DNA of 64,000 nt from Streptomyces roseolus (GCF_014649855.1 NZ_BMTV01000029.1:42460-106459), one strand, 5' to 3'; positions 16,006-25,250 are shown, numbered from the stretch's first letter. Made by a program: numbers and translations. The notes: generated by a model from the letters alone, not told the origin.

Positions 16006-17499
16006 ATGACCTCCTCTTCTTCCCCTTCCCAGGACGAGCAGAGCTTCGCGCAGTCGCGCCGCACCGAGAGCCTTCGGGCCGATGCCCTGATGGAAGAGGA
16101 CGTCGCCTGGAGCCACGAGATCGACGGAGAGCGGGACGGCGAGCAGTTCGACCGCTCCGAGCGCGCGGCCCTGCGTCGTGTCGTCGGCCTCTCCACCGAG
16201 CTCGAGGACGTCACCGAGGTCGAGTACCGGCAGCTGCGCCTGGAGCGCGTCGTGCTCGTCGGCGTCTGGACCTCGGGGACCGTGCGGGACGCCGAGAACT
16301 CCCTGGCGGAGCTCGCGGCCCTCGCCGAGACGGCGGGTGCCCTCGTCCTCGACGGCGTGATCCAGCGCCGCGACAAGCCCGACCCGGCCACCTTCATCGG
16401 TTCCGGCAAGGCCCAGGAGCTCCGGGACATCGTCGTCGAGTCCGGCGCCGACACCGTCGTCTGCGACGGCGAGCTCAGCCCCGGCCAGCTCATCGCCCTC
16501 GAAGACGTCGTCAAGGTCAAGGTGGTCGACCGGACCGCCCTGATCCTCGACATCTTCGCCCAGCACGCCAAGTCCCGAGAGGGCAAGGCGCAGGTCGCCC
16601 TCGCGCAGATGCAGTACATGCTGCCGCGCCTGCGCGGCTGGGGCCAGTCGCTCTCCCGGCAGATGGGTGGCGGCGGCGGTGGCGGCATGGCCACCCGCGG
16701 TCCCGGTGAGACCAAGATCGAGACCGACCGGCGCCGCATCCGCGAGAAGATGGCGAAGATGCGCCGGGAGATCGCCGAGATGAAGACCGGCCGTGACATC
16801 AAGCGGCAGGAGCGGCGCCGCCACAAGGTGCCGTCGGTCGCCATCGCCGGATACACCAACGCCGGCAAGTCCTCCCTGCTCAACCGCCTCACGGGCGCCG
16901 GAGTCCTGGTGGAGAACGCCCTGTTCGCCACCCTCGACCCGACCGTCCGCCGGGCCGAGACGCCGTCCGGCCGGGTCTACACCCTGGCCGACACCGTCGG
17001 CTTCGTCCGGCACCTGCCGCACCACCTGGTCGAGGCGTTCCGCTCCACCATGGAGGAGGTCGCCGACGCCGACCTCATCCTGCACGTGGTGGACGGCTCG
17101 CACCCCGCCCCGGAGGAGCAGCTGGCCGCCGTGCGCGAGGTCTTCCGGGACGTCGGCGCGGGCGACGTGCCGGAGATCGTGATCGTCAACAAGGCCGACG
17201 CGGCCGACCCGCTGGTCCTCCAGCGGCTGCTCCGCGTCGAGAAGCACTCCATGGCCGTCTCCGCCCGCTCGGGCGAGGGCATCGAGGAGCTGCTCGCCCT
17301 GATCGACCGCGAGCTGCCGCGCCCGGAGGTGGAGATCGAGGTCCTCCTGCCGTACACGCAGGGCGGTCTCGTCTCCCGCGTCCACGCCGAGGGCGAGATG
17401 CTCTCCGAGGAGCACACCCCCGAGGGCACGCTGGTCAAGGCCCGGGTGCACGAGGAGCTGGCGGCGGCGCTCGCGCCGTACGTCCCCGCCGCGCACTGA
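16006..17499 (+). CDS. hflX: GTPase HflX
   Basis: Ribosome-associated GTPase that acts on 50S subunits and stalled or hibernating ribosomes. It has 497 residues from ATG at 16006, which is preceded by AAGGA. The N-terminal HflX domain contains KPDPATFIGSGKAQEL, and a Gly-rich linker MGGGGGGGMATRGPGETK follows. The G domain (about 280-440) has G1 GYTNAGKSSLLNRL, G3 DTVGFVRHLP and G4 NKAD. It is somewhat longer than E. coli HflX at both ends. A strong bidirectional terminator separates it from the convergent protease gene. Confidence 0.95.
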   Translation: MTSSSSPSQDEQSFAQSRRTESLRADALMEEDVAWSHEIDGERDGEQFDRSERAALRRVVGLSTELEDVTEVEYRQLRLERVVLVGVWTSGTVRDAENSLAELAALAETAGALVLDGVIQRRDKPDPATFIGSGKAQELRDIVVESGADTVVCDGELSPGQLIALEDVVKVKVVDRTALILDIFAQHAKSREGKAQVALAQMQYMLPRLRGWGQSLSRQMGGGGGGGMATRGPGETKIETDRRRIREKMAKMRREIAEMKTGRDIKRQERRRHKVPSVAIAGYTNAGKSSLLNRLTGAGVLVENALFATLDPTVRRAETPSGRVYTLADTVGFVRHLPHHLVEAFRSTMEEVADADLILHVVDGSHPAPEEQLAAVREVFRDVGAGDVPEIVIVNKADAADPLVLQRLLRVEKHSMAVSARSGEGIEELLALIDRELPRPEVEIEVLLPYTQGGLVSRVHAEGEMLSEEHTPEGTLVKARVHEELAAALAPYVPAAH

Positions 17500-17518
17500 G
17501 CCGACGGCAAGGCGCCAC

Positions 17519-17553
17519 GAAGGGGGCGGGACCGATCCGGTCCCGCCCCCTTC
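17519..17553. terminator. Bidirectional terminator after hflX
   Basis: Perfect 16-bp inverted repeat (left arm begins GAAGGGGGCGGGACCG) closed by ATC. It lies between the convergent stop codons of hflX and the serine protease gene, so it can serve both. Confidence 0.9.
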
Positions 17554-17589
17554 CTCACGTGCCCGCGGCTCTCTCCGCGAGCGTGCCGC

Positions 17590-18768
17590 CTACCGGCCGG
17601 CGTACTTCTTGCTGACCTCGTCGAAGATCGCCTTGGCCTCGGCGCCGAGTCGGGGACCCGCCAGCCAGCCGGCCGTCGACGGGCCGATCGAGGTGTTCGA
17701 CACCAGCGCCGGCTTGCCGTCCCGGCCCTGCGCGATCCAGCCGCCACCGGACGAACCGGCCGTCATCGTGCAGCCGATGCGGTACATCGTCGGCTGCTCC
17801 GCCTTCAGCGAGAGCCGGCCCGGCTCGTCCGCGCACCGGAACATCTTCTGGCCGTCGAACGGCGGCGCCGCCGGGTAGCCGGTGGCCGTCATGGCCTTGA
17901 TCTTCGGCACGGCCGGGGCGTTGAACTCGACCGGCAGGGCCGTACCGACCGTCTCCTCCAGGGACTTGCCGGACGAACCCTTCTCCGGGGTGACCTGGAT
18001 GACCGCGAAGTCGTACGGGGCACCCGCGCCGCCGGTGGACGCGCCCTGCGCGATCCACTCGTCGGAGGTCTTCACCCAGTCCGCCCACCACACGCCGTAC
18101 GGGGCGATCTGCTCGCGCGTCGCCTTCTCCAGCGCGGAGGTCTCCATCGCGGCGTCGTTGTAGGAGGGGACGAAGGCGATGTTGCGGTACCAGCCGCCCT
18201 CCTTGCCCTTGTGGACGCAGTGGCCGGCCGTCCACACCAGGTTGGACTTGCCGGGGTGGGCCGGGTCCTTCACCACGGTGGCCGAGCAGACCATCGAACC
18301 GTCGGGACCGTCGAAGAACACCTTTCCGGACGCGGGCGAGTTCGCGTGGTACTTCGCCGGCACCGGCTGCGCCTTCACCGGGTCCGGCGTCGGGTCGGTG
18401 ACGCCCTCGTCACCGGAGATGTCCTCCTCCTCGACCGGGCGCGGCTCGGGACGCTCGGCGTCCCGCATCCGGTCCGGGTCCCAGAGGTCCTCGATGATCG
18501 GGTTGACGAAGTCCTTCGCCTCGCGAAGCCACTTGTCCTTGTCCCAGTTCTTCCACTCGCCGTCGCGCCACTTGTCGAGATCGATCCCGTGGTCCTTCAG
18601 CCGCTGCTTCAGGTCCTCCGGAATCTTGATCTTGTCGACCGGGTTCTCGCTCACCGGCGCGCTGGGCTTGTCTCCTGCGTTCTCCTCGGTCGGGCCACAG
18701 GCCGTCGCGGTGAGCGTCAGCGCCGCGACGGCGGACGCCGCCATCAGCAGCGGACGAATCGATCGCAT
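17590..18768 (-). CDS. Trypsin-like serine peptidase, predicted lipoprotein
   Basis: A 392-residue extracytoplasmic protease. The N-terminal signal MRSIRPLLMAASAVAAL ends in a lipobox-like ATAC, with Cys24 as the lipidation site. A charged linker of about 100 residues (RLKDHGIDLDKWRDG, KNWDKDKW) precedes the chymotrypsin-fold domain. The catalytic residues visible are His182 (VWTAGHCVH), Asp252 (APYDFAVIQV) and Ser339 in AGSSGGGWI, a variant of GNSGGP. ATG at 18768 has AGGGGGAT upstream. The gene is divergent from the siderophore locus with a 329-bp shared intergenic region. The substrate is unknown. Confidence 0.85.
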   Translation of the reverse strand: MRSIRPLLMAASAVAALTLTATACGPTEENAGDKPSAPVSENPVDKIKIPEDLKQRLKDHGIDLDKWRDGEWKNWDKDKWLREAKDFVNPIIEDLWDPDRMRDAERPEPRPVEEEDISGDEGVTDPTPDPVKAQPVPAKYHANSPASGKVFFDGPDGSMVCSATVVKDPAHPGKSNLVWTAGHCVHKGKEGGWYRNIAFVPSYNDAAMETSALEKATREQIAPYGVWWADWVKTSDEWIAQGASTGGAGAPYDFAVIQVTPEKGSSGKSLEETVGTALPVEFNAPAVPKIKAMTATGYPAAPPFDGQKMFRCADEPGRLSLKAEQPTMYRIGCTMTAGSSGGGWIAQGRDGKPALVSNTSIGPSTAGWLAGPRLGAEAKAIFDEVSKKYAGR

Positions 18769-19097
18769 CTCGTGATCCCCCTGGGACTACGTCAACTGGT
18801 GCATTTCCGGGCTTCGGTCGCACTCGCGTCCGACCGGACGCGGGAACGACGGCCCCCACTATGCCGGTGCCGGAGGGGACGGTACGCGCCCCGGCGGCGG
18901 TTCCGGAGCCGGTGCGGCCGTTGTCATGCCGTGATCCGGGACACGCCAAGGATCTTGCCCCCGGCCCGTGTTCCCCGGCAGTTCCCGTCGTTGGTACGGG
19001 CGGGGGACACAACGGCGGCGCTCGGAGCGGCCTTCGAGCACGCCCGGACGCCCCGTCGATGTGCAACGCAACCGTTATCGCGGGAGGACAGCGAGCC
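18769..19097. promoter_or_regulatory. Divergent intergenic region, protease / siderophore genes
   Basis: 329 bp that must hold both promoters. It contains a perfect 8-bp inverted repeat CGCGTCCG-AC-CGGACGCG at 18825-18842. Closer to the aminotransferase start is a short AACG-CAAC-CGTT repeat (about 19067-19078). I searched for a DmdR/IdeR iron box (TTAGGTTAGGCTAACCTAA-like) and found nothing close, so direct iron control is not evident. Confidence 0.45.
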
Positions 19098-20522
19098 GTG
19101 GCCGTTACCGAATCAGCTTCAGCCACCGCCCCGACCCGGCGGGGGTACGGGACGGCGGCGGGAGGCGGGTACGAGGCGATCCTGCGGCGGCAGGCCCAGC
19201 GCGAGTCCGCCGCCCGCACCTACGCCCGCTCGCTGCCGATCGTCCCGGTCCGTGCCCGCGGCCTGACCATCGAGGGCGCCGACGGCCGCCGCTACCTCGA
19301 CTGCCTCTCCGGCGCCGGCACCCTCGCGCTCGGCCACAACCACCCCGTCGTCCTCGAAGCCATCCGCAAGGTCCTCGAATCCGGCGCCCCCCTCCACGTC
19401 CTCGACCTCGCCACCCCCGTCAAGGACGCCTTCACCTCCGAGCTCTTCGCCACCCTCCCCCCGGAGCTCGCCGCCGACGCGCGCGTCCAGTTCTGCGGAC
19501 CCGCCGGCACCGACGCCGTCGAGGCCGCCCTCAAGCTGGTCCGCACCGCCACCGGACGCCGCGGCCTCTTCGCCTTCACCGGCGCCTACCACGGGATGAC
19601 CGCCGGGGCCCTCGCCGTCTCGGGCGGCGCCGAGGACGTCCGCGTCACCCGCCTCCCGTACCCGCAGTCGTACCGCTGTCCCTACGGCATCGGCGGCGAG
19701 CGCGGCGCCGAACTCTCCGCCCGGTGGACCGAGTCCCTCCTCGACGACCCCAAGAGCGGCGTCACCACCCCGGCCGGGATGATCGTGGAGGCCGTCCAGG
19801 GCGAGGGCGGCGTCCTCCCCGCACCCGACGCCTGGCTGCGCCGCATGCGGAGCATCACCGCCCGGCACTCCGTCCCCCTCGTCGTCGACGAGGTCCAGAC
19901 CGGGGTCGGGCGCACCGGAACCTTCTGGGCGGTCGAACACAGCGGCGTCGTCCCCGACGTGATGGTCCTCTCCAAGGCCATCGGCGGCTCCCTCCCGCTC
20001 GCCGTCGTCGTGTACCGCTCCGGGCTCGACGCCTGGGAGCCGGGCGCCCACGCCGGCACCTTCCGCGGCAACCAGCTCGCCATGGCCGCCGGCACCGCCA
20101 CCCTCGCGTACGTCCGCGAGAACCGGCTCGCCGACCGGGCCGCCACCCTCGGCGCCCGCATGCTCGGCCGCCTCCAGGGGCTCCAGGCCGCGCACCCCTG
20201 CGTCGGCGACGTCCGGGGCCGCGGCCTCATGATCGGCGTCGAGCTCGTCGACCCCGAGGCCGCGGGACCCGACGACGCCGTCCCGCCCGCCGCCCCGGCC
20301 CTCGCCCGAGCCGTCCGGGAGGAATGCCTCGCCCGCGGACTCATCGTCGAGCTCGGCGGCCGCCACTCCGCCGTCGTACGGCTCCTCCCGCCGCTCACCC
20401 TCACCGACGAGCAGGCCACCGCCGTCCTCGACCGCTTCGCCGACGCCCTCGCCGCCGCCGAACGGGCCCACGTCCCCAGGCCGCCCGCCCCCCACAGGCC
20501 CGCCCCCGGACCGTCCCACTGA
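19098..20522 (+). CDS. Diaminobutyrate-2-oxoglutarate aminotransferase family protein (siderophore)
   Basis: A PLP-dependent class III aminotransferase of 474 residues, close to the DABA transaminases RhbA, AcsF and EctB, which make L-2,4-diaminobutyrate from aspartate semialdehyde. Visible features are the cofactor-binding FCGPAGTDAVEAALKL, the EAVQGEGGV loop, DEVQTGVGRTG, the Schiff-base Lys in VLSKAIGGSLP and the family-typical HAGTFRGNQ. The GTG at 19098 was chosen with GGGAGG 10 nt upstream; ATG at 19059 is possible. It is the first gene of a four-gene siderophore set and would supply the diamine backbone. No decarboxylase follows, unlike rhizobactin loci. Confidence 0.87.
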   Translation: MAVTESASATAPTRRGYGTAAGGGYEAILRRQAQRESAARTYARSLPIVPVRARGLTIEGADGRRYLDCLSGAGTLALGHNHPVVLEAIRKVLESGAPLHVLDLATPVKDAFTSELFATLPPELAADARVQFCGPAGTDAVEAALKLVRTATGRRGLFAFTGAYHGMTAGALAVSGGAEDVRVTRLPYPQSYRCPYGIGGERGAELSARWTESLLDDPKSGVTTPAGMIVEAVQGEGGVLPAPDAWLRRMRSITARHSVPLVVDEVQTGVGRTGTFWAVEHSGVVPDVMVLSKAIGGSLPLAVVVYRSGLDAWEPGAHAGTFRGNQLAMAAGTATLAYVRENRLADRAATLGARMLGRLQGLQAAHPCVGDVRGRGLMIGVELVDPEAAGPDDAVPPAAPALARAVREECLARGLIVELGGRHSAVVRLLPPLTLTDEQATAVLDRFADALAAAERAHVPRPPAPHRPAPGPSH

Positions 20523-20560
20523 CCCGGACCGCCCCCGGCCCCCTCCCCAAGGAAACCCGC

Positions 20561-22450
20561 GTGAACGCCACCCCCACCTCCCAGCTGACCGCGACCCCGA
20601 CCGCGATCGTGACCCACCCGGACGCCGAGGAATCCACGGTCCCGCGCCAGCACCACGGTCCCGCCCCCCTCCGGCCGTCCCGCCCCGGAGACACCCGGGC
20701 CGGCGAACCGCACCGCTCCGGCGCCCCCGCCGCCGATCCGCTGGACGACCCGGACCCGCGGCGCGCGGCCGACGCCGCCGCCCTGGAGAACCTCCTCCGC
20801 TGCTGGGTCCGCGAGAAGAACCTCTCCGCCCCCGACACCGCCGCCCTCCGCATCCCCCTCGACGCCAGCGGAACCGCCCTCCTCGTCCCCGTCGCCTACT
20901 GGTCGCCCACCGGCTGGCACCGCTTCGGCACGCCCACCCTGGAAGGCCTCCCCTCCACGGCCCCGGCCGTCGACGCCGTCACCCTCGCCGCCCTCCTCAG
21001 CCGCGAGACCGGCCGGTCCGAGGCCACCGAACTCGTCGGCCGCGTCGCCGACTCCGCCCGCCGCACCGCCGACTTCCTCACCGCCCGCCGCCGCGACCTC
21101 CGGCCCCACCCCGACGCCGACCCCTTCCTCGCCGCCGAGCAGTCCCTCCTCCTCGGCCACCCGCTCCACCCCACCCCCAAGAGCCGCGAAGGCCTCTCCG
21201 ACGCCGAGGCCCGCCTCTACTCGCCCGAACTCCACGGCGCCTTCCCCCTCCACTGGTTCGCCGTCGACCAGACCCTCCTCGCCTCCGACTCCGCCTGGAC
21301 CGAACAAGGCCGCCCCGTCACCGCCGAGCAGCTCGCCGCCGGCCTCGCCGAAGGCCTCGCTCACCCCGCCGGCACCACCCCCCTGCCCCTGCACCCCTGG
21401 CAGGCCCGCGAGCTGCTCCACCGCCCCGACGTCCGCGCCCTCCTCGACCGGGGCCTCCTCCACGACCTGGGACCCCACGGCAGCCACTGGCACCCGACCT
21501 CGTCCGTACGGACCGTCCACCGCCCCGGCGCCCGCGCCATGCTCAAGCTCTCCCTCGGCCTGCGCATCACCAACTCCCGCCGCGAGAACCTCCGCAAGGA
21601 ACTCCACCGCGGCGTCGAGGTCCACCGCCTGCTGCGCACCGGACTCGTCGACGAGTGGCAGGCCGCCCACCCCGGCTTCGACATCGTCCGCGACCCCGCC
21701 TGGCTCGCCGTCGACGCCCCCGACGGGACCCCCGTCCCCGGACTCGACCTGATGATCCGGCACAACCCCTTCGGTCCCGGCGACGACGCCGTCTGCCTCG
21801 CGGCCCTCACCGCGCCCCGTCCCCGGCCCGGGGCCTCCGGCATGGGCTCCCGCCTCGCCGACCTCGTCGACCGCCTCGCCGACCGTACGGGCCGCCCCGT
21901 CGCCGCGGTCTCCGCCGAGTGGTTCCTCCGCTACCTGGACCAGGTCGTCCGCCCCGTCCTCTGGCTCGACGGCCACGCCGGCATCGCCCTGGAGGCCCAC
22001 CAGCAGAACACCCTCGTCCTCCTCGACCCCGACGGCTGGCCCACCGGCGGCCGCTACCGCGACAACCAGGGCTACTACTTCCGGGAGTCCCACCGGGCCG
22101 AGCTGGAGAGCCGCCTCCCCGGCATCGGCGCCCACAGCGACACCTTCGTCTCCGACCAGGTCACGGACGAGCGCTTCGCCTACTACCTCGGCATCAACAA
22201 CGTCCTCGGTCTGATCGGCGCCTTCGGCGCCCAGCGGCTCGCCGACGAGCGGATCCTCCTCGCCGCCTTCCGGTCCTTCCTCGCCTCCGCCACCGGCCTC
22301 GGCTCGCCCCTCCCGCACCGCCTCCTCGAAGCGGCCACCCTCCGCAGCAAGGCCAACCTGCTCACCCGCCTCCACGGCCTCGACGAGCTCGTCGGCCCCG
22401 TCGACACCCAGTCCGTCTACGTCACGATCACCAACCCCCTCCGCGCCTGA
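20561..22450 (+). CDS. IucA/IucC family NIS siderophore synthetase (first)
   Basis: A 629-residue NRPS-independent siderophore synthetase that would join a carboxylate to an amine or alcohol through an acyl adenylate. GTG at 20561 has AAGGA with a 7-nt spacer. The first 65 residues are disordered and family-unlike. Conserved landmarks include GHPLHPTPKSREGLS, LPLHPWQARELL, the HWHPTSSVRTV and KLSLGLRITNSRREN segments of the ATP/carboxylate pocket, and LEAHQQNTLVLL. The C-terminal helical IucA/IucC 'FhuF-like' region is present (YYLGINNVLGLIGAFGAQ). It follows the aminotransferase by 38 nt and precedes the GNAT gene. A second synthetase closes the cluster. Confidence 0.9.
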   Translation: MNATPTSQLTATPTAIVTHPDAEESTVPRQHHGPAPLRPSRPGDTRAGEPHRSGAPAADPLDDPDPRRAADAAALENLLRCWVREKNLSAPDTAALRIPLDASGTALLVPVAYWSPTGWHRFGTPTLEGLPSTAPAVDAVTLAALLSRETGRSEATELVGRVADSARRTADFLTARRRDLRPHPDADPFLAAEQSLLLGHPLHPTPKSREGLSDAEARLYSPELHGAFPLHWFAVDQTLLASDSAWTEQGRPVTAEQLAAGLAEGLAHPAGTTPLPLHPWQARELLHRPDVRALLDRGLLHDLGPHGSHWHPTSSVRTVHRPGARAMLKLSLGLRITNSRRENLRKELHRGVEVHRLLRTGLVDEWQAAHPGFDIVRDPAWLAVDAPDGTPVPGLDLMIRHNPFGPGDDAVCLAALTAPRPRPGASGMGSRLADLVDRLADRTGRPVAAVSAEWFLRYLDQVVRPVLWLDGHAGIALEAHQQNTLVLLDPDGWPTGGRYRDNQGYYFRESHRAELESRLPGIGAHSDTFVSDQVTDERFAYYLGINNVLGLIGAFGAQRLADERILLAAFRSFLASATGLGSPLPHRLLEAATLRSKANLLTRLHGLDELVGPVDTQSVYVTITNPLRA

Positions 22451-22548
22451 ACGCCCCGGCGGCCCCACCGGCCGCCCCCGCCCCGACTCATCGGCGCGTC
22501 CCCCGACCACCCACCGAGGGGCGCCCCCGACCCACGGAAGACCGCCGC

Positions 22549-23331
22549 ATGTCCATACATCCGGACCACAGACACGACGCCGGCACCCCGGCCACCGACC
22601 ACCCGCCCGCCGGAACGGCGGGCGCTCCGGCGGGCGACGACACCCTCGACCTCCGCGTCGACGACCTCGTCGACCTCCTCGCCAGAAGCGGCACCGGCAC
22701 CGGGACCAGTACCGGCACAGGCACCAGGACCGAAGCCGAAGCCGGAACCGCCGTCGGCACCGACCTCCTCGACGCGGTCGCCTCCTGGGCACCGGCGGTC
22801 ACCCGCTTCGGCGTCTTCCGCCTCGTCCCCGTCCGCCCGGAGCGCGACCTGCCCCTGCTCACGCGCTGGATGAACGACCCCGCCGTCGCGGCCTTCTGGG
22901 AACTCGCCGGGCCCGACACCGTCACCGCCGACCACGTCGGCGCCCAGCTCGAAGGCGACGGCCGCAGCGTCCCCTGCCTCGGCGTCCTCGACTCCACCCC
23001 GATGAGCTACTTCGAGATCTACCGGGCCGACCTCGACCCGCTCGCCCGGGCCTACCCGGCCCTCCCGCACGACACGGGCGTCCATCTCCTCCTCGGAGGC
23101 GCCGCGGACCGCGGCCGCGGCGTCGGCACCGTCCTCCTGCGGACCGTCGCCGACCTCGTCCTCGACCACCGTCCCCGCTGCACCCGCGTCGTCGCCGAAC
23201 CCGACATCCGCAACACCCCCTCCGTCTCGGCCTTCCTCAGCGCCGGATTCCGCTACGCGGCGGAGATCGACCTCCCCGACAAACGGGCCGCGCTCATGAT
23301 CCGCGACCGGTCCCTCCGTCACGTCCTGTGA
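22549..23331 (+). CDS. GNAT acyltransferase, siderophore type (RhbD/AlcB/MbtK-like)
   Basis: A 260-residue protein from ATG at 22549 (GGAAG 9 nt upstream). The C-terminal 175 residues form a siderophore-type GNAT domain: RLVPVRPERDLPLLTRWMND, AFWELAGP, SYFEIYRADLDPLARAY and the acyl-CoA loop AADRGRGVGTVLLRTV. The family N-acylates amines or hydroxylamines during siderophore assembly. The N-terminal 80 residues are unrelated, including a Gly-Thr repeat (about residues 47-58) encoded by a near-tandem ACCGG(C/G)ACC array. With no N-hydroxylase in the locus, the acceptor is more likely a plain amine. It is co-oriented with the two NIS synthetases. Confidence 0.85.
   Translation: MSIHPDHRHDAGTPATDHPPAGTAGAPAGDDTLDLRVDDLVDLLARSGTGTGTSTGTGTRTEAEAGTAVGTDLLDAVASWAPAVTRFGVFRLVPVRPERDLPLLTRWMNDPAVAAFWELAGPDTVTADHVGAQLEGDGRSVPCLGVLDSTPMSYFEIYRADLDPLARAYPALPHDTGVHLLLGGAADRGRGVGTVLLRTVADLVLDHRPRCTRVVAEPDIRNTPSVSAFLSAGFRYAAEIDLPDKRAALMIRDRSLRHVL
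22685..22750. repeat. Degenerate 6-12 bp coding repeat in the GNAT gene
   Basis: Repeated GGCACCGG / GGGACCAG / GGCACAGG units encode alternating Gly-Thr in the acyltransferase's N-terminal extension. The units keep the reading frame, so copy-number change would lengthen the linker without a frameshift. Confidence 0.7.
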
Positions 23332-23391
23332 ACATCCACTGCCCTTGATCCACCGCTCGACCCACAGCGGTTCCCCCTTCGAGGAGTCCTT

Positions 23392-25215
23392 GTGACGACG
23401 TCCCCAGCACCCCACGACTCCGGACGACCCGCGGCCACCGCCGCGCCCGCCCCCGAACTGCTCGCGCCCCCCGAGCTCAACCCCACCGCCTGGACCCGCG
23501 CCGGCGCCCGCACCCTCGCCAAGGCCCTGGGAGAGTTCGCCTACGAGGAGATCATCGACCCCGTCGCCGAAGGCCCCGACAGCCCCGGCCGGTACGCCCT
23601 CGCCCTCGACGACGGCACCCCCCTCGCCTTCACGGCCCGCCGGGGCGCGTACGGCAGCTGGCGCGTCGACCCCGACACGATCACCCTCGACGGCCGCCCG
23701 CTGACCGACCCCCTCGACCTGCTCGTCCGCGCCCGTCGGCTCCTCGGCCTCGACGGCGCCACCCTCGGCCACCTCATCCGCGAGCTCTCCACCACCCTCG
23801 CCGCCGAAGCCCGCCTCGATCACACCGCCCTCCCCGCGGGCCGCCTCGCCGACCTGTCCTACGCCGAGCTGGAAGGGCACCAGACAGGCCACCCCTGGCT
23901 CGTCCTCAACAAGGGCCGCATCGGCTTCTCCGCCGGCGACGCGGCCCGCTGGGCCCCCGAAGCCCGCCGCGCCACCCGGCTCCCGTGGATCGCGGTCAGC
24001 AACCGCATCGCCGCCTACCGCGGCGTCGCGGGACTCGCCACCCCCGAGCGCCTCTACGCCGGCGAACTCGACGCACCCGTCCTCGACGCCTTCCGCGCCG
24101 AGCTCACCGCCAGAGGCCTCGACCCGGACGCGTACCTGCTGCTCCCCGTCCACCCCTGGCAGTGGGACGAGGTCCTGCTCCCGCTCTACGCCCCGGCCAT
24201 CGCCTCCGGCGCCATCGTCCCGCTCCCCGCCGACACCGACCTCCGCCTGCCGCAGCAGTCCATCCGCACCTTCCTCAACACCAGCCGCCCCGACCGGCAC
24301 ACCGTGAAACTGCCGCTCTCCGTGCTCAACACCCTCGTCTGGCGCGGCCTCCCCACCGAACGCACCCTCGCCGCCCCCGCCGTCACCGCCTGGGTCCACG
24401 GCCTGCGCGACGCCGACCCCTTCCTCCGGGAGGAGTGCGGCGTCGTCCTCCTCGGCGAGGTCGCCTCCGTCACCGTCGGGCACCCCCTCTACGACCGGCT
24501 CCCCGAAGTCCCTTACCAGTACAAGGAACTGCTCGGTGCGATCTGGCGCGAACCCCTCCGCCTGCCGCCCGGCGAGCGCGCCCGCACCCTCGCCTCCCTG
24601 CTCCACACCGACCCCGGGGGCCGCGCCTTCGTCGCCGAACTCGTCACGCGCTCCGGCCTGGCCCCCGCCGTCTGGCTCCGCCACCTCTTCGCCGCCCTGC
24701 TGCCGCCGCTGCTCCACTTCCTCTACCGCTACGGCACCGTCTTCTCCCCGCACGGCGAGAACGCGATCGTCGTCTACGACGAGCAGGACGTCCCCGTCCG
24801 CCTGGCGATCAAGGACTTCGTCGACGACGTCAACATCAGCGCCCACCCGCTCCCCGAGCACGACACGATGCCCGAGGACGTCCGCGCCGTCCTCCTCACC
24901 GAGGAGCCCGGCTTCCTCACCCAGTTCATCCATTCGGGGCTCTTCGTCGGCGTCCTCCGCTACCTCGCCCCGCTGTGCGAGGAACAACTCGACGTGCCGG
25001 AGGGGGACTTCTGGGCCCTGGTGCGCGCCGAGATCCTCCGCCACCAGGAACGCTTCCCCGAGCTGAAGGAGCGGTTCGAGCTGTTCGACCTGCTCACACC
25101 CCGGATCGAACGGCTCTGTCTCAACCGCAACCGGCTGCACATGGACGGCTACCGCGACCGCCCCGACCGCCCGCACGCCGCCGTCCACGGCACCGTCCCC
25201 AACCCCCTCGCGTGA
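23392..25215 (+). CDS. IucA/IucC family NIS siderophore synthetase (second)
   Basis: A 607-residue second NIS synthetase, starting at GTG 23392 with GAGGAG five nt upstream. It has the typical pattern of the family: LEGHQTGHPWLVLNKGR followed by IGFSAGD near residue 160-185, LLLPVHPWQWDEVLLPLY, LPQQSIRTFLNTS with HTVKLPLSVLNT, and the C-terminal FSPHGENAIVV and AIKDFVDDVNIS. It resembles the IucC/RhbF/AlcC side of the family, while the first synthetase has a different HPW context. The two probably carry out successive condensations. No exporter or uptake gene follows; the next gene (a helicase) has its own promoter-like -10. Confidence 0.9.
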   Translation: MTTSPAPHDSGRPAATAAPAPELLAPPELNPTAWTRAGARTLAKALGEFAYEEIIDPVAEGPDSPGRYALALDDGTPLAFTARRGAYGSWRVDPDTITLDGRPLTDPLDLLVRARRLLGLDGATLGHLIRELSTTLAAEARLDHTALPAGRLADLSYAELEGHQTGHPWLVLNKGRIGFSAGDAARWAPEARRATRLPWIAVSNRIAAYRGVAGLATPERLYAGELDAPVLDAFRAELTARGLDPDAYLLLPVHPWQWDEVLLPLYAPAIASGAIVPLPADTDLRLPQQSIRTFLNTSRPDRHTVKLPLSVLNTLVWRGLPTERTLAAPAVTAWVHGLRDADPFLREECGVVLLGEVASVTVGHPLYDRLPEVPYQYKELLGAIWREPLRLPPGERARTLASLLHTDPGGRAFVAELVTRSGLAPAVWLRHLFAALLPPLLHFLYRYGTVFSPHGENAIVVYDEQDVPVRLAIKDFVDDVNISAHPLPEHDTMPEDVRAVLLTEEPGFLTQFIHSGLFVGVLRYLAPLCEEQLDVPEGDFWALVRAEILRHQERFPELKERFELFDLLTPRIERLCLNRNRLHMDGYRDRPDRPHAAVHGTVPNPLA

Positions 25216-25250
25216 CCCGGAGGAGTGCCCCCGCTGTCGGCGCGGACCCG

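Noticed and set aside
18769..19097. DmdR/IdeR iron box for the siderophore genes
   Set aside because: No stretch approaches the TTAGGTTAGGCTAACCTAA pattern; the AACG-N4-CGTT repeat near 19067 is too short and dissimilar, also for a Zur site.
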